Shown one piece after another: positions 42,502-52,703 of a DNA stretch of 64,000 nucleotides (position 1 is the first letter of the stretch; each line of letters opens with the position of its first letter). A model generated the notes under the pieces. The model worked only from the letters and a program-made list of their open reading frames with translations, made no database searches and was not told where the DNA came from. Source of the DNA: Geodermatophilaceae bacterium URHB0062 (GTDB lineage: Bacteria; Actinomycetota; Actinomycetes; Mycobacteriales; Geodermatophilaceae); contig JHVO01000005.1 in assembly GCA_000620185.1 (NCBI GenBank), positions 1 to 64,000 on the forward strand, given 5' to 3'. The position numbers were made by a program, and so were the translations under genes.

Positions 42502-43544
42502 GCGTCGAAGTGCGGACATGGATCCGGCTTGGACGCACCAGTGAGGTGGATCGGCTCGTCTCCGACGCTTTAGCAGCGCGGACCAGACTGAGGAAAGCGC
42601 TGGCCGGCGACCGAGTCGACGCTGCTCGCTACGAGGCGCTGTGCACCCAGATCGAGCAACGTGCACACCGGGCCCGACTCGATGGGGCGGAGACCACGAG
42701 CAGCGTCCCGTGCGGTCCGGGTGATGCGCCGACACCTGGCTTCATAGTCAACTCCGCGGACGTCGACGCGATCGCGCTGCCAGCGGAGGCCGAGCGCATC
42801 CGTGCTTGGCTGGCGCAATCGGCCTTGGCCGTCCAGTTGCGGCTGCCGTTCGAGGATGGACCGACTGTTTGGGCAACCTCTGACCGAACGCCGTCGCAGC
42901 CCGCGGATGTCTGGCGAGCGAGGGGCGGCGCAGCAGGTCGGCGCGCGGTGCTGCAGCGCTTTCGAGCGCAAGTCGCTTCTGCGGCCGCCGGCGAGCCCGG
43001 AGCCTCGATCAGCCCTAGCGGGGTCTCGAACAGTGTTCTCACTGACATCCTTCGCGAGCATGCAGTTCCGCGCACTGGCCAGCCTCCGGTGCTTGCCAAC
43101 GTCGTGTATCGCGACGGCTCCGCCGGTCCGCCTTTCCCGCTACGCAGCACGCCGCTGGTGGACGGTGGGGATCGACCCGATCGCCAGTTGTCGTTCGCCC
43201 TACTGTCGATCCGCCATACGGAGATGGATATTGAGGTCGACGGCGCATGGCTACGCAACTCGGTGGTAAGTCGGGTCCGGCCGGCTGGCGACACTGACCG
43301 CATCGTCTATGAGCTGTCCCTTGGGCAACTGCGGTCGCTTACGCAGGGCGGTCCACTGACGATCTACATGCATCAGACCGGCCTCGAAACTGCCGTCGTC
43401 GGCTTCTATCGCGCGGTACTCACGATGTTCGCCGAACTCGACCATCGACCCGGGGCGCTCGTTGTCGTCCCTAAGTACTTCAAGTCCGGTGTCGGCGATG
43501 AGTCGTCGCCGCATTTCTCGGAGGGCGCGCCGTGGCAAACCTAG
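42498..43544 (+). CDS. Unrecognised protein, second gene of the DEAH helicase operon
   Basis: The 348-residue protein from ATG 42498 begins with a charged helical region (TSEVDRLVSDALAARTRLRK, ALCTQIEQRAHRARLDG). Then comes a segment with VNSADVDAIALPAEAERIRA and a beta-rich C-terminal domain (FALLSIRHTEMDIEVDGAWL, GPLTIYMHQTGLETAVVGFY). No catalytic motif is recognised. It overlaps both neighbours (4 and 13 bases), which implies a stoichiometric complex or tightly coordinated synthesis with the helicase. Confidence 0.65.
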   Translation: MSVEVRTWIRLGRTSEVDRLVSDALAARTRLRKALAGDRVDAARYEALCTQIEQRAHRARLDGAETTSSVPCGPGDAPTPGFIVNSADVDAIALPAEAERIRAWLAQSALAVQLRLPFEDGPTVWATSDRTPSQPADVWRARGGAAGRRAVLQRFRAQVASAAAGEPGASISPSGVSNSVLTDILREHAVPRTGQPPVLANVVYRDGSAGPPFPLRSTPLVDGGDRPDRQLSFALLSIRHTEMDIEVDGAWLRNSVVSRVRPAGDTDRIVYELSLGQLRSLTQGGPLTIYMHQTGLETAVVGFYRAVLTMFAELDHRPGALVVVPKYFKSGVGDESSPHFSEGAPWQT

Positions 43545-46500
43545 ACAGCGAACGGCCCCGAGGCAGCAGCGTAACGGTGATGCGAGACGCCGTCTGCAAG
43601 GACTGCCGCCGCGACTCCGCGCTGGTCGAATCAGGCGAAGCTGACTTCACCTACAGCGAGTTGTCAGGCCAATCTAAGGTCGAACGCGGCGACAGCCGTT
43701 CGGATCGCTGTCCCGCCTGCCGTCGGAAGCACAAGAAGACACTGGAAGGGCTTGCTGTCGGCTTCATGGATCTGCGGGCGATCGGTGCAGTCGCAGACCG
43801 AGTTGAGCCGACAGGCCCGCTGGGTGGGCTCGGGCCGCTACCCGATGCGCACACTATCAAGTCGTATGAATCCGACCTCAACAAGCGGCCGTTCGGTATG
43901 ACGGATGCCCACATTCTGGAAGCTCTCGGTAAGCTGTCAGGGAAGAAGCGTGTCCTGGTCCTGAAGGCAGGCACGGGCACTGGCAAGTCGACCTTCGGGC
44001 CGTTTCGCCTGGCTTTTCCGCCGGAAGGCGCACCGTTCCGGCTGACCGATCATGGCCCAATTATTGTCACGGAGCCACGGGTTCAAGCAACGACCGGCGT
44101 CGCAACATTTGTCGGCAACAAGCTGGCGGGTACAGGCGTTGGTCCTGGTCACCTCGTCGGTTACCAGGTCGCGGGCGATAAGAATCATGATGACGGCTGT
44201 CAAATCATCTATGCCACCGACGGAACCGTCATCAACTGGCTCAAGGAGGGGCGGCTCAACAGAGTCGGAGCGGTAATCGTCGACGAAGCGCACGAGCGCA
44301 ATACAAACATCGACCTCATCCTCGGCTTCCTGCGCCGCGATCTTGCGCGCTTTCCTCATTTGAGAGTAATCGTCACCTCCGCCACCTTCGACGTCAACTT
44401 CTACGTTCAGTACTTCGGCGGGCCGGAGTTTGTTGACTTCATGGAGGTCGAGGCGGTCAAGTCCTTTGGCTATGGCGATCCGCTATTTCCTGGGGAGGAG
44501 GTCGAGCTTTCTAGTTGGCTGGACACCTGGTGGCCGGAGCGCATGGCACCTATGCGTCCGAAGGATGACAGCGCGCCGGCTGACGCGCCCGAGGACCCAG
44601 AACCTCCACTCGAGGACCTCTGGGCCACGACCACAGTCTTGAATCGATTGCGTTCGCCGCAGGTCGAGGCAGACATGGGTGCCTGGCGGACCGTCATGCC
44701 GACGCTCGTCGCCGAGCAAGTCGTTCGCCTTGCGGACGGTTTGGATGATGCCGGGATCTACGGCGACATCTTGGCGTTTCTGCCGACTCGCATCTCCGTC
44801 GAGGCAGCGGTCGCCCTAGTCAAGAAACGCATCTCCAAGGGCCGCGCCGATGTCTACGACTTGCTCAGCACCACCAAGAAGGCGCTCATCGAGGAGGCGC
44901 TCGCCCCGCGCCCATTAGGCAGCAAGCGCAAAATCGTCATTGCCAGCAACCTCGCAGAGACCTCGTTGACAGTAGAGGGCGTGCGCTTCGTCGTCGATTC
45001 CGGTCTCATCGCCCAATCCGAGTGGGACCCGGTGACAGCGAGTGGAGGTGTCCCCACAAAGCCACACTCTCAGGCTGGCATTCGGCAACGCTGGGGACGC
45101 GTCGGGCGCGATCGCCCTGGGTGGGTCTTCCCTCTTTACTCACGCGACCAGTTCGAAGGGCTGCCGCGCGACACACCCCCCGGCTCGACCAGGGAGAACC
45201 AAGAGAAGCTCATCATGAAGGCGAAGTCAGCGGGCTTCGATGATGCTGCCGAGTTCGACTGGCCGGCCAGCTTCAGAAGCGATCTTGTTGAATATGATGA
45301 GGACGCGTTGAAGTACATCGACGTCTTCACAAGGGAGATGACCCGAGCCAATCGGGTGCTCCACTCCTCCGGCGCGCTGGATCCCCAGGGTCATCTCACT
45401 TTGTTCGGCCAGGAACTTGAGCGATTCCCAGGCCCGGCCGAGGAAGCCGTAGCGGTGATGTTGGCCGACCAAATGGCATGTGTCCCGGAAGTGGTCGTCG
45501 GGCTGGCGTTGCTGAGTGGCACATCACTGATCGGCCGGAACGGCCTCCTGCGCGGGCAACCGTATTGGCCGGGTGAGTGGCGGGTCGAGGCTGCCGGGCG
45601 TCACCAAGGTCTCGCCTTTGGTTGCGACGACGATCTCGATCTGGTGTTGTCGATCTACGCCGCGTGGGAGGCCGCTGATCCCAGCGCCCGACCCGATGAG
45701 CTGAGTGACGCTCGTGTGGCCTGGGCGGACGGTTGGTGGGTTGACAGCGATCGCCTGCTCGCGGCGGCTACTAAGCGTCAGGAGATATTGGAGTCTCTCT
45801 CTCCGGCCATGAAGCAGGAGGTCACCAGGCACATCGATCTGCGCCTGGTTGGCCGTGCTCGGGCCGTGTTGTCTCGGGCGTTCGCCGGGCTCCTGTACCA
45901 GCAATCTGAGGACGGAAGCTATCTGCTCGCCAGTAGTAGCGACGACGAGCCGCACAGTCTGGACAACAGCACGCTCACGAAGCCGGGACAGCGGGTTCTG
46001 GCTCTTGGTCGTTCCAAGAGCAGGAGCGGTGAGACACTATTTATCCGAAACGTCGTAAACGTCACTGAGTGGGCGATTCGAGATGACCCTGACGCTTTCA
46101 CATTGTTGCAGCGGGCTGCGGTCCACGCCCGCCCCGAGCACGCGTCGCCGCACCTGCGCGTGGCGAACGAGCTGCGCGAGTTGTGGCCGGTCGGCGGTCG
46201 CCTAGATCTAGATTTGACGCCCGATGGCGATCGGATTGCTGTCTTGCGCGGTGGCCGTCCCCAGCTCCCTTTCACCGAGCCCGTTTTTGTCGTCGAGCCC
46301 GAGCCCGAGGACGAGCCCGAGGACGAGGACGACATCCAGGACGAGCCGCTGAGTGATGCGAGCGACGAGGACACCTCTTGGCCAACAGGCAATCCGGATC
46401 CGCATCCTGATGAGGAGGAAGACGAGCGGACCCGGGTGCTCGACCCGCGTGAAGCTGAGACCAACGATGAGCTGACAGATGAGTCCAGCAAACCGGCGGT

Positions 46501-48070
46501 CGATGTGCTTGCCCGTTGGCGCCGACTGCCCGACACCGCAATGGCGCGAACTCCGAAGGTCCGCATGTCGTCCGAATTCCTGCCGGATCGCCGCTTCGTC
46601 GTCAGCGGCTATCAGTTCTTGGACGGGGAGATCGCGGTGCTCGTAGCAAGCGACTGGCTTACCCGTGACGTCGTCCCCGTGCTCGGCAACGAAGACCTCG
46701 TGGCCGGCTCCGAGGTTTCACTCATCGTCGGCGAGTTCGTCGAGCAGCGGTACGACCGCTACAGGATCTTCAACCGGACTGATGGGCGTGGTCGCTTCAT
46801 CGCTTATGAGGCCGCCCGGTCGCGTCAGAAACGCGAGCAGTATGCCCAGCTTGCTATTGCCCTTGATCCGTCGGATGACGGACTGCTGTCCGCTCTTCGG
46901 CCAGGGGTCCAGATCGCTGGGACTGTCCTTGCGACCCGGACGACGGCGAACCGAATCAGTCTTCTACCGCAGTTGCACAAGCACCTGGGAACCGCCCAAG
47001 TCGAACAACACGTCCCCGCAACAAGCCAGAGCAACCGAAAGGTCTGGTTCTGGCCAGCGGTCATCGTCGAGCCCCCCAACACGAACGGCTGGGCAACCGC
47101 TGAGCTGGATCACCGTGATCAAGCGCGCGGCATCCGGCATCGCTTCGGGGTGCGACAGCAAGCCCTGCAGGACGGCGGGGTCGAAGGGGAGGTCGGGACG
47201 CCACTGCTCCTTCAACTAAATGCTGGCGGGCAGGACACGCGTGCACTAAGCGTCTCGGAGGACGAGGAAGCGGCGTTGCGCCCGATCTTGGACACTTTCC
47301 AAAAGGAAGTCGGCTGCGGTGTGCGGCATGCGAATAACGAAGCCCTTCCCGGCCACTGGCTGTGGTCGAAGCGGCCAGAGATCCCGGCGCGACTCGTCAC
47401 TGAGCTCTTGAGTCTGACTACGAGCCACAAACGCCGTTTGGAGGTTTGGGAGTTCGTCGTCTCGGCACACTTCCGGAGGGTCAGCAGCGTTCGCTCGTCT
47501 AGCGGAAGCGGATCGATCCTTGGGGGACAGACGGCAGCCCCGATGACCTTGGCGGAGATTCAGGCTGCTGCCCCGCTCGGAAGCTATGTCAGGGGCGAGG
47601 TGACCAACGTTCGCAGTGATATGGGTCGCGCTTGGGTGATGCTGGCTGACGGCGTAGAGGCCACGGTCGGTGCGGCCGACTTTGGCGCGCCGATCGGAGT
47701 GCTCGATATTGGCTCGTGGCTCCAAAAGGGTCAAACGTTGGAGGCGCAGGTCATCGGTCACTCTGCCCGGGGGCCGCGACCGCGAGTCGAACTGCGGGTC
47801 AGCTCGGCCGTGCCAGACAAACTTGCCCAGGCGACGGCTCTGGGCGTACAGGTAGGCGCCGTCTTCGCGGGAAAGGTCTCGAATGCCAAGGAAGGGACCG
47901 GCGTCTTCGTAGAGTTGATGCCCGGTCTCAGCGGCCTCGTCTATATGAGCGCCCTCCGCGGTCGATCTGTCGATGAGTTCACCCGAGCCGCGCCGATCCG
48001 CGTGCGGATTGACAGCGTGCGCCCGCATCCTCAAAAGGGAGTACAGGTCGGCCTGAGTCTGGCCCCATAA
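43532..48070 (+). CDS. DEAH-box (HrpA-like) helicase with zinc ribbon and C-terminal S1 domains
   Basis: The 1512-residue protein starts at GTG 43532 behind GGAGGG. An N-terminal CxxC...CxxC zinc ribbon (CKDCRRD, CPACRRKH) precedes a DEAH RNA-helicase-type core: KAGTGTGKST (Lys152), DEAH 251-254, TSATFD, SNLAETSLTVEGVRFVVDSG and QRWGRVGRDRPG, which replaces the usual QRxGRAGR. A very acidic linker lies near residue 920. The C-terminus has an S1-type OB domain (about 1432-1512, GAVFAGKVSNAKEGTGVFVE) and a more diverged one before it (about 1343-1420). S1 domains bind RNA, so the likely substrate is RNA or an RNA-containing complex. It is three times the size of the helicase core, and the third gene of a coupled operon of otherwise unknown proteins. 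Confidence 0.85.
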   Translation: MANLDSERPRGSSVTVMRDAVCKDCRRDSALVESGEADFTYSELSGQSKVERGDSRSDRCPACRRKHKKTLEGLAVGFMDLRAIGAVADRVEPTGPLGGLGPLPDAHTIKSYESDLNKRPFGMTDAHILEALGKLSGKKRVLVLKAGTGTGKSTFGPFRLAFPPEGAPFRLTDHGPIIVTEPRVQATTGVATFVGNKLAGTGVGPGHLVGYQVAGDKNHDDGCQIIYATDGTVINWLKEGRLNRVGAVIVDEAHERNTNIDLILGFLRRDLARFPHLRVIVTSATFDVNFYVQYFGGPEFVDFMEVEAVKSFGYGDPLFPGEEVELSSWLDTWWPERMAPMRPKDDSAPADAPEDPEPPLEDLWATTTVLNRLRSPQVEADMGAWRTVMPTLVAEQVVRLADGLDDAGIYGDILAFLPTRISVEAAVALVKKRISKGRADVYDLLSTTKKALIEEALAPRPLGSKRKIVIASNLAETSLTVEGVRFVVDSGLIAQSEWDPVTASGGVPTKPHSQAGIRQRWGRVGRDRPGWVFPLYSRDQFEGLPRDTPPGSTRENQEKLIMKAKSAGFDDAAEFDWPASFRSDLVEYDEDALKYIDVFTREMTRANRVLHSSGALDPQGHLTLFGQELERFPGPAEEAVAVMLADQMACVPEVVVGLALLSGTSLIGRNGLLRGQPYWPGEWRVEAAGRHQGLAFGCDDDLDLVLSIYAAWEAADPSARPDELSDARVAWADGWWVDSDRLLAAATKRQEILESLSPAMKQEVTRHIDLRLVGRARAVLSRAFAGLLYQQSEDGSYLLASSSDDEPHSLDNSTLTKPGQRVLALGRSKSRSGETLFIRNVVNVTEWAIRDDPDAFTLLQRAAVHARPEHASPHLRVANELRELWPVGGRLDLDLTPDGDRIAVLRGGRPQLPFTEPVFVVEPEPEDEPEDEDDIQDEPLSDASDEDTSWPTGNPDPHPDEEEDERTRVLDPREAETNDELTDESSKPAVDVLARWRRLPDTAMARTPKVRMSSEFLPDRRFVVSGYQFLDGEIAVLVASDWLTRDVVPVLGNEDLVAGSEVSLIVGEFVEQRYDRYRIFNRTDGRGRFIAYEAARSRQKREQYAQLAIALDPSDDGLLSALRPGVQIAGTVLATRTTANRISLLPQLHKHLGTAQVEQHVPATSQSNRKVWFWPAVIVEPPNTNGWATAELDHRDQARGIRHRFGVRQQALQDGGVEGEVGTPLLLQLNAGGQDTRALSVSEDEEAALRPILDTFQKEVGCGVRHANNEALPGHWLWSKRPEIPARLVTELLSLTTSHKRRLEVWEFVVSAHFRRVSSVRSSSGSGSILGGQTAAPMTLAEIQAAAPLGSYVRGEVTNVRSDMGRAWVMLADGVEATVGAADFGAPIGVLDIGSWLQKGQTLEAQVIGHSARGPRPRVELRVSSAVPDKLAQATALGVQVGAVFAGKVSNAKEGTGVFVELMPGLSGLVYMSALRGRSVDEFTRAAPIRVRIDSVRPHPQKGVQVGLSLAP

Positions 48071-48553
48071 GAATCGTGCGACGCAATGCGTTTGCTCCTT
48101 GAGTTGGTTGAGATCAGCCAACTTGAGTGGCTCCCACTTCGGACGCCGTCAGCGGCCGAGCCATCTCGACACTGTGCATCGGCGGCGAGCAGTATCGCGG
48201 TCAGCGTCTTGCGGTAGGTGGGCGCGGCCAGCAGCAGACGGTAGAGCCGGGTCGGCGCCCATGGCTCGTGGGCCGACGGGTTCGGCGTCTGGCCCCGGTG
48301 TGCAGGGGAGGAGACGTAGGACGCCACCGGCGACACACGGCGACACACGGCGACAGACGGCGGGTCCGGCGCCCTGGACGGCGACCGTGCACTGGCCGGA
48401 ACCTCGGCCGACGGCTCAGAGCGAACCGCTCCCGAGGATGCCTCCGCGCCGAGACGCGCCGCGGTGCCGGCCCGCCCACGTCCCTGTGCCACCGGACGCT
48501 GGACCGCCGACCGTGCCGCGTTCCAGCCTCGACACTGCCCCCTTGACCCGGCG
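48071..48553. other. Interval with a short tandem repeat, no clear gene
   Basis: About 480 bp between convergent genes. Near 48330-48360 a 10-base unit (cggcgacaca) is repeated about three times. A minus-strand frame contains HEPWAPTRLYRLLLAAPTYR, which looks partly coding but has no supported start, so it may be a remnant. Confidence 0.4.
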
Positions 48554-49519
48554 TCAGTAGGAGAGCTCCCGCAGATCGTGAGTGACGACCGTGTCGAAGC
48601 GACGGTTGATCTTGCGCGTATTGATCACACCGGCCCACTGGCGCTCGGTCACCACCGCGTCGCAATAGGGCACGGCAACCGAGAGAGCCGTGAAATCGTT
48701 CAAGTCGTTGCCTTCCCAGTGACCCTGCGGGTTGGACTGACGGGCCCGGCGCAACTCCCGTTCGACCCAGCGGCTGGGCATAGCGTCGATCAAGGCGTAC
48801 AGGCTGTCCCGGTCGGCGCCGAAGACGTCGTCGGGATCTAGGTCGAGCCGTTCGCAGGCCGCGATAATCAGGGTGGCGATATCGCCGAGGGCCGTGCCGG
48901 TCATCGCGTCGTCCAGTCGGTGTCGTCCCAGGCGCGCCAGTTCGTCTCGAACCATGTGCTGCCCGGCGACGAACTGCTCTCCGGTGAGACGTCCGTGAAG
49001 CGCAACACCGGAGCGGAGTCCGTCGGGTCCGCCGATGTTGCCGAGGACCATCCGCTCCAAGGCGGCCTGTCCGAGAACCGTGGCTCGCCCGCGGTCGGAG
49101 GGCGACACACGGATGCCGTCGATCTCCACAGGCGGCGAGAATGTGACCAGGTCCGTCCCTAGAGCATGGTTTGCTCCGCGCCCGAACACGTTCAGTGGCG
49201 CCGGCGCTGGCCGGGGGACGTTGAAAACCTCGATGAGCGCGGTCTCCACCTCCCACGGCACGATGACCTGCGGGGGTGCGATGGCGGCGAGCCGCGATAC
49301 CAGCAGCATGGTGTCAGCCAGGGCGACCCGTCTGTCGAGGACCGACTGCCGATGCGTCTCGAAGTAGTGGGCGGCGCTGAGCGGAAACGACGCCTGACCG
49401 GCCGATGCGGCAGCCGTGGCCGCCTCGTAGGCGGCGCGGAACGGCGCACCAAGGCGGTGGCCCGTCCGGGCGCGTGCGAAGTCCACCCACTTGTTCTGAT
49501 CGAGATAGACCCGCTTCAC
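48554..49519 (-). CDS. PIN-like domain protein
   Basis: The 321-residue protein from ATG 49519 opens with VYLDQNKWVDFARA, like the first acidic strand of PIN-like nucleases. It ends with a DLNDFTALSVAVPYCDAVVT helix-strand unit followed by RRFDTVVTHDLREL, placing further acidic residues in the expected order. The 200 residues between are helical and unrecognised (LADTMLLVSRLAAIAPPQVI). Such proteins are common in defence islands as predicted RNases. No antitoxin is adjacent. It is the last island gene before chromosome-like sequence. Confidence 0.65.
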   Translation of the reverse strand: MKRVYLDQNKWVDFARARTGHRLGAPFRAAYEAATAAASAGQASFPLSAAHYFETHRQSVLDRRVALADTMLLVSRLAAIAPPQVIVPWEVETALIEVFNVPRPAPAPLNVFGRGANHALGTDLVTFSPPVEIDGIRVSPSDRGRATVLGQAALERMVLGNIGGPDGLRSGVALHGRLTGEQFVAGQHMVRDELARLGRHRLDDAMTGTALGDIATLIIAACERLDLDPDDVFGADRDSLYALIDAMPSRWVERELRRARQSNPQGHWEGNDLNDFTALSVAVPYCDAVVTERQWAGVINTRKINRRFDTVVTHDLRELSY

Positions 49520-49561
49520 GTCACTGCACCCCGAGCCTGCCGAAGACGGGTCCTTGTCAAG

Positions 49562-49717
49562 TCAGTTGGCAGACAGCCGGTGATGGGTGTCGGCGAAGTT
49601 GACTCCTGCCGTGTGCACCTCGTAGAGCTTCTGGCCGTCGCCGGGGACCGGAGCGGGCAGGTCGACGACGTCGAGGACCTCGGGGCCGCCGAAGCGGGTG
49701 ATCTGCACGGCACGCAT
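49562..49717 (-). pseudogene. Quinone-oxidoreductase 5' fragment, copy 1 (51-codon ORF)
   Basis: From ATG 49717 the frame reads MRAVQITRFGGPEVLDVVDL ... YEVHTAGVNFADTHHRLSAN and stops. This is the start of a zinc-type NADPH:quinone oxidoreductase (GroES-like fold); the catalytic Rossmann part is absent. A TAAGGT box lies six bases before the ATG with no Shine-Dalgarno, so it could be a leaderless microgene instead of a dead fragment. Confidence 0.75.
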
Positions 49718-49872
49718 GCCGCGACCTTAGGGCCTCGATCGCCGGGGCTGGTCCCGAGCTAGCGGAGCGGCGCGGGCGGCGAGGGCCGGTCACCGTCAAC
49801 GGCGCGCCACTGAAAACAACGGCCCAGATGCCACCCCAGATCTCCGGCTCCCACGCCTGGATCCGCAGGCTC

Positions 49873-52383
49873 CTACACGAACTCCGATCGGCGCAGCCAG
49901 GAAAAGGCCGCCCAGCCGGGAAGTATCGGGAGCCAGAAGGTCGCGAGGCGGTAGAGGAAGACGGCCGGGACGGCGACGGTGTGGTCCATTCCGGCGGCGA
50001 CCAGACCCGCGATGACGGCAGCCTCCAGGGCGCCGAGGCCGCCGGGGGTGGGGGCTACGGCCGCGATGGCCGACCCCAACAGGTAGACGGCGCCGACGCT
50101 GGCCAGGCTCAGGTCACCGCCGAACGCGCGAGTGGACAGGTACATGCAGACGGTGTAGCTGAGCGTGATCACAGCGGATCCGCCGAGCAGCAGCGCGAGC
50201 TTTCCGGGGCTCCGCAGGGCGTGCGCGACGCCGTCGACGGACCGGCGGAGCAGCGGGAGCAGCCTCGTCGCGACGAGCCGGCGGACCGTCGGGACGGCGA
50301 ACATGACCGCGGCCAGGGCCAGCACCGTGAGGGCGCCCCACAGGAAGACCTCCGGGTGGGGCAGTCGGATGGTGTCGACGATCGACCGGCCCGCCCAGAC
50401 GGCGAACACGAGCAGCAGGAAGGCATGCACGAAGAGCCCCCCGATGGTGTTCAGGCCGACGCCGGATGTGGCCACCGCCAGGTCCACGCCGCTCTTCTGC
50501 AGATAGCGGACGTTCAGCGCCATTCCGCCGAGGCCGGCCGGTGACAGCAGGCCGGCGAACGAGGAGGCGAGCTGGGTGACGAGCGTGGGCAGTGGGCGCA
50601 GCCGCCCCGGAACCGACCCGGCAATGCTCAGCGCGGCGCCCACGTAGGTGAGTGCCGACATCACCAGGATGGGCGGCAGCCACGCCCAGTCGACCGCCCG
50701 GACGCGGTCGACCATGCCCGGCACGTCGCCGAGTTGGGGCACGAGTAGGTAGGTGACCGCCACCAGCGTGACGACGGTGACGATCGTCCTGGGTGTGACT
50801 CGGTCCAGATCTTCGAGCTTGGGCTCCGGTACCCGACACCGGGTGGACACGGTTGCACGAATCTGCCCGACCAGGTCCTTCCGCTTCTTCAGTGCGGCTC
50901 TCGTAGCGCCGCTGAACGTGTTGGGCTGCAGTCGGGGCAGCGAGGCCGCCACCGCGCCCGGTCCGAGAGCGGCGATCGCGGTGTCGACTGTGGGGTCGAC
51001 GCCGGCCTGGAGCGCGAGTGCGACGAGGAGCTGGGCGACATCGGCGTCCAGGAGCGCCTGGCTGGCGGCGACCTCGCTGAATCCGAAGTCGATGAGCCAG
51101 GGGGTGCCCTCCCGGTCGAGCAGGATGTTGGCCCGGCGCAGGTCGCGGTGGGCGATGCGGTGCCGGCGCAGGATGGCCACCTGCTCCCAGATCCCGCGGA
51201 GTACTTCTTCGCTGACGGCTTCGTCGGGGACCCGGTCCAGGGACGTCCCCTCGATGAGGTCGTAGGACAGCACGATGGAGTCGCGTCCCACGGTGGCCAC
51301 GGCCCGGAGCCGAGGGGTGCGTGTCGCGACGTCGCGTGCCATCAGGGACACCAGTCCTTCGTGCTCCACCGTGCGGCGCAGCGAGGAGAACGGGCGCTCG
51401 TCCCCGACGTCCTTCAGCCGGATGAATCGGTAGGCGCGGAACAGCAGGTCCGCGGCCCGCTGGTCGGCGCCGAGGACCTTGGCGAACACCCGGCTGCCGT
51501 CCTGCAGGCTGGCGAAGTAGGGAACCGAGCCGCGGGCGTCGACCGCAGCCGGCTCCAGTTCGAGCACGGGGAGGCCGCTGCCGGTCAGGGCGGCGACGAT
51601 GGCGGCTGAGGTCGGCCGGCTGCTGGGACGGCCGAACATGAGCAGGGTCGCCGAGCCCACAGCGGCGCCGAGGACGAGGGCGATCGCGAGGGTGGCCGGG
51701 AGCGTGACAGGCACCAGCAGCCGCAGCAGCGTGATGACAGTGAGGAGCGCGGCGCCGGCACGCCGCCACCGGCGGGACACGAACGGCGCAAGGAGTACGA
51801 ACGAGACTGCGGTCTGAGCGATGCCGTACACGCTCAGCGGGCTGTCGACGCCCGCACGCTGTGCCACCTCCCGCGTCAGGAGGTCCGGATCGCCGCGGTC
51901 GAGGAACGACTCCACTCCCCAGAGCAGCAACGACACGAGGACGTTGCCCGCGAGCAGGTACCCGAACAACCGGTAGCGGCGGGTCACCAGCGGGGTCGCC
52001 CACGCCGCGGCGAGCGACACGAGCACCACCAGGGTCAACGCTCCGGCCAGGATCCGCTCGACCGTCGGGGTCAGGAAGGACGAGCGCTTGATCAGGTCGT
52101 TCTCCAGCGCCAGAACCGCATCGCGCGACCACGTGGCGAGGACGAGCAGCAGCAGAGTGGCGAGGGCGAACACGACGGTGCGCAGCACGTCGCTGGGGGA
52201 CCGGACGTAACCGGTGATCTCTTCCTGGGAGCGGTTGGCCGACTCCGGTACGGCGGTAGGTTCCGCCGTGACGGCTGTCGTCAGCTCGACGGGTGGAGGG
52301 TCGGCCGCATCCGGGGGAACGCCGGAAGCCCGCGGTTCGGGAGATTGAGCACTAGGACGGGCCGGCTGTCGTGTCGGCCCCAT
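49873..52383 (-). CDS. Kinase-like domain fused to LPG-synthase-type flippase membrane domain
   Basis: The 836-residue protein starts at ATG 52383 behind GAGGAGGG (the frame is open 92 codons further but without support). An N-terminal membrane region (residues 60-250, about six segments) is followed by a protein-kinase/ABC1-like domain: ASLQDGSRVFAKVLG, HRDLRRANILL at about 413-423, and LIDFGFSE. A C-terminal lysylphosphatidylglycerol-synthase-type transmembrane domain follows (550-830: LVTQLASSFAGLLSPAGLGG, AAVAPTPGGLGALEAAVIAG). Similar fusions are usual in actinobacteria and are thought to act on cell-envelope lipids. This marks a return to core-genome-like DNA. Confidence 0.85.
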   Translation of the reverse strand: MGPTRQPARPSAQSPEPRASGVPPDAADPPPVELTTAVTAEPTAVPESANRSQEEITGYVRSPSDVLRTVVFALATLLLLVLATWSRDAVLALENDLIKRSSFLTPTVERILAGALTLVVLVSLAAAWATPLVTRRYRLFGYLLAGNVLVSLLLWGVESFLDRGDPDLLTREVAQRAGVDSPLSVYGIAQTAVSFVLLAPFVSRRWRRAGAALLTVITLLRLLVPVTLPATLAIALVLGAAVGSATLLMFGRPSSRPTSAAIVAALTGSGLPVLELEPAAVDARGSVPYFASLQDGSRVFAKVLGADQRAADLLFRAYRFIRLKDVGDERPFSSLRRTVEHEGLVSLMARDVATRTPRLRAVATVGRDSIVLSYDLIEGTSLDRVPDEAVSEEVLRGIWEQVAILRRHRIAHRDLRRANILLDREGTPWLIDFGFSEVAASQALLDADVAQLLVALALQAGVDPTVDTAIAALGPGAVAASLPRLQPNTFSGATRAALKKRKDLVGQIRATVSTRCRVPEPKLEDLDRVTPRTIVTVVTLVAVTYLLVPQLGDVPGMVDRVRAVDWAWLPPILVMSALTYVGAALSIAGSVPGRLRPLPTLVTQLASSFAGLLSPAGLGGMALNVRYLQKSGVDLAVATSGVGLNTIGGLFVHAFLLLVFAVWAGRSIVDTIRLPHPEVFLWGALTVLALAAVMFAVPTVRRLVATRLLPLLRRSVDGVAHALRSPGKLALLLGGSAVITLSYTVCMYLSTRAFGGDLSLASVGAVYLLGSAIAAVAPTPGGLGALEAAVIAGLVAAGMDHTVAVPAVFLYRLATFWLPILPGWAAFSWLRRSEFV

Positions 52384-52703
52384 GCTCCCTCCTCGGCCAC
52401 CATCCACTGGGAGGCGCGAGACGTGCGCGGCCCTCATGGGGGATGCGAAGCCCGTGGTGGGCAGCTCCGGAGGACGGGCGGCGGGACGATTGAACGTCAG
52501 CGGCCGACGAGCGTCAACGCTGAAGGACGCCGCTCGTCGAAGCAGGCGAATTCCGGCTTCGCGACAGGCCGGGTCACTCACTAGCACTCGCGGTCGATGC
52601 ACCAGGGGGACGACCGCCCCTGGACGGGGCCGCAGGAGATGGGCAGACTCGCGAGCCACGCCGGACGCGACCGCGAGATCAACGCGGGAGGACGGGGAGC
52701 CGC

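Noticed and set aside
48330-48362. Short tandem repeats considered as a CRISPR array
   Set aside because: The unit is only 10 bases with no spacers and no cas genes in the window.
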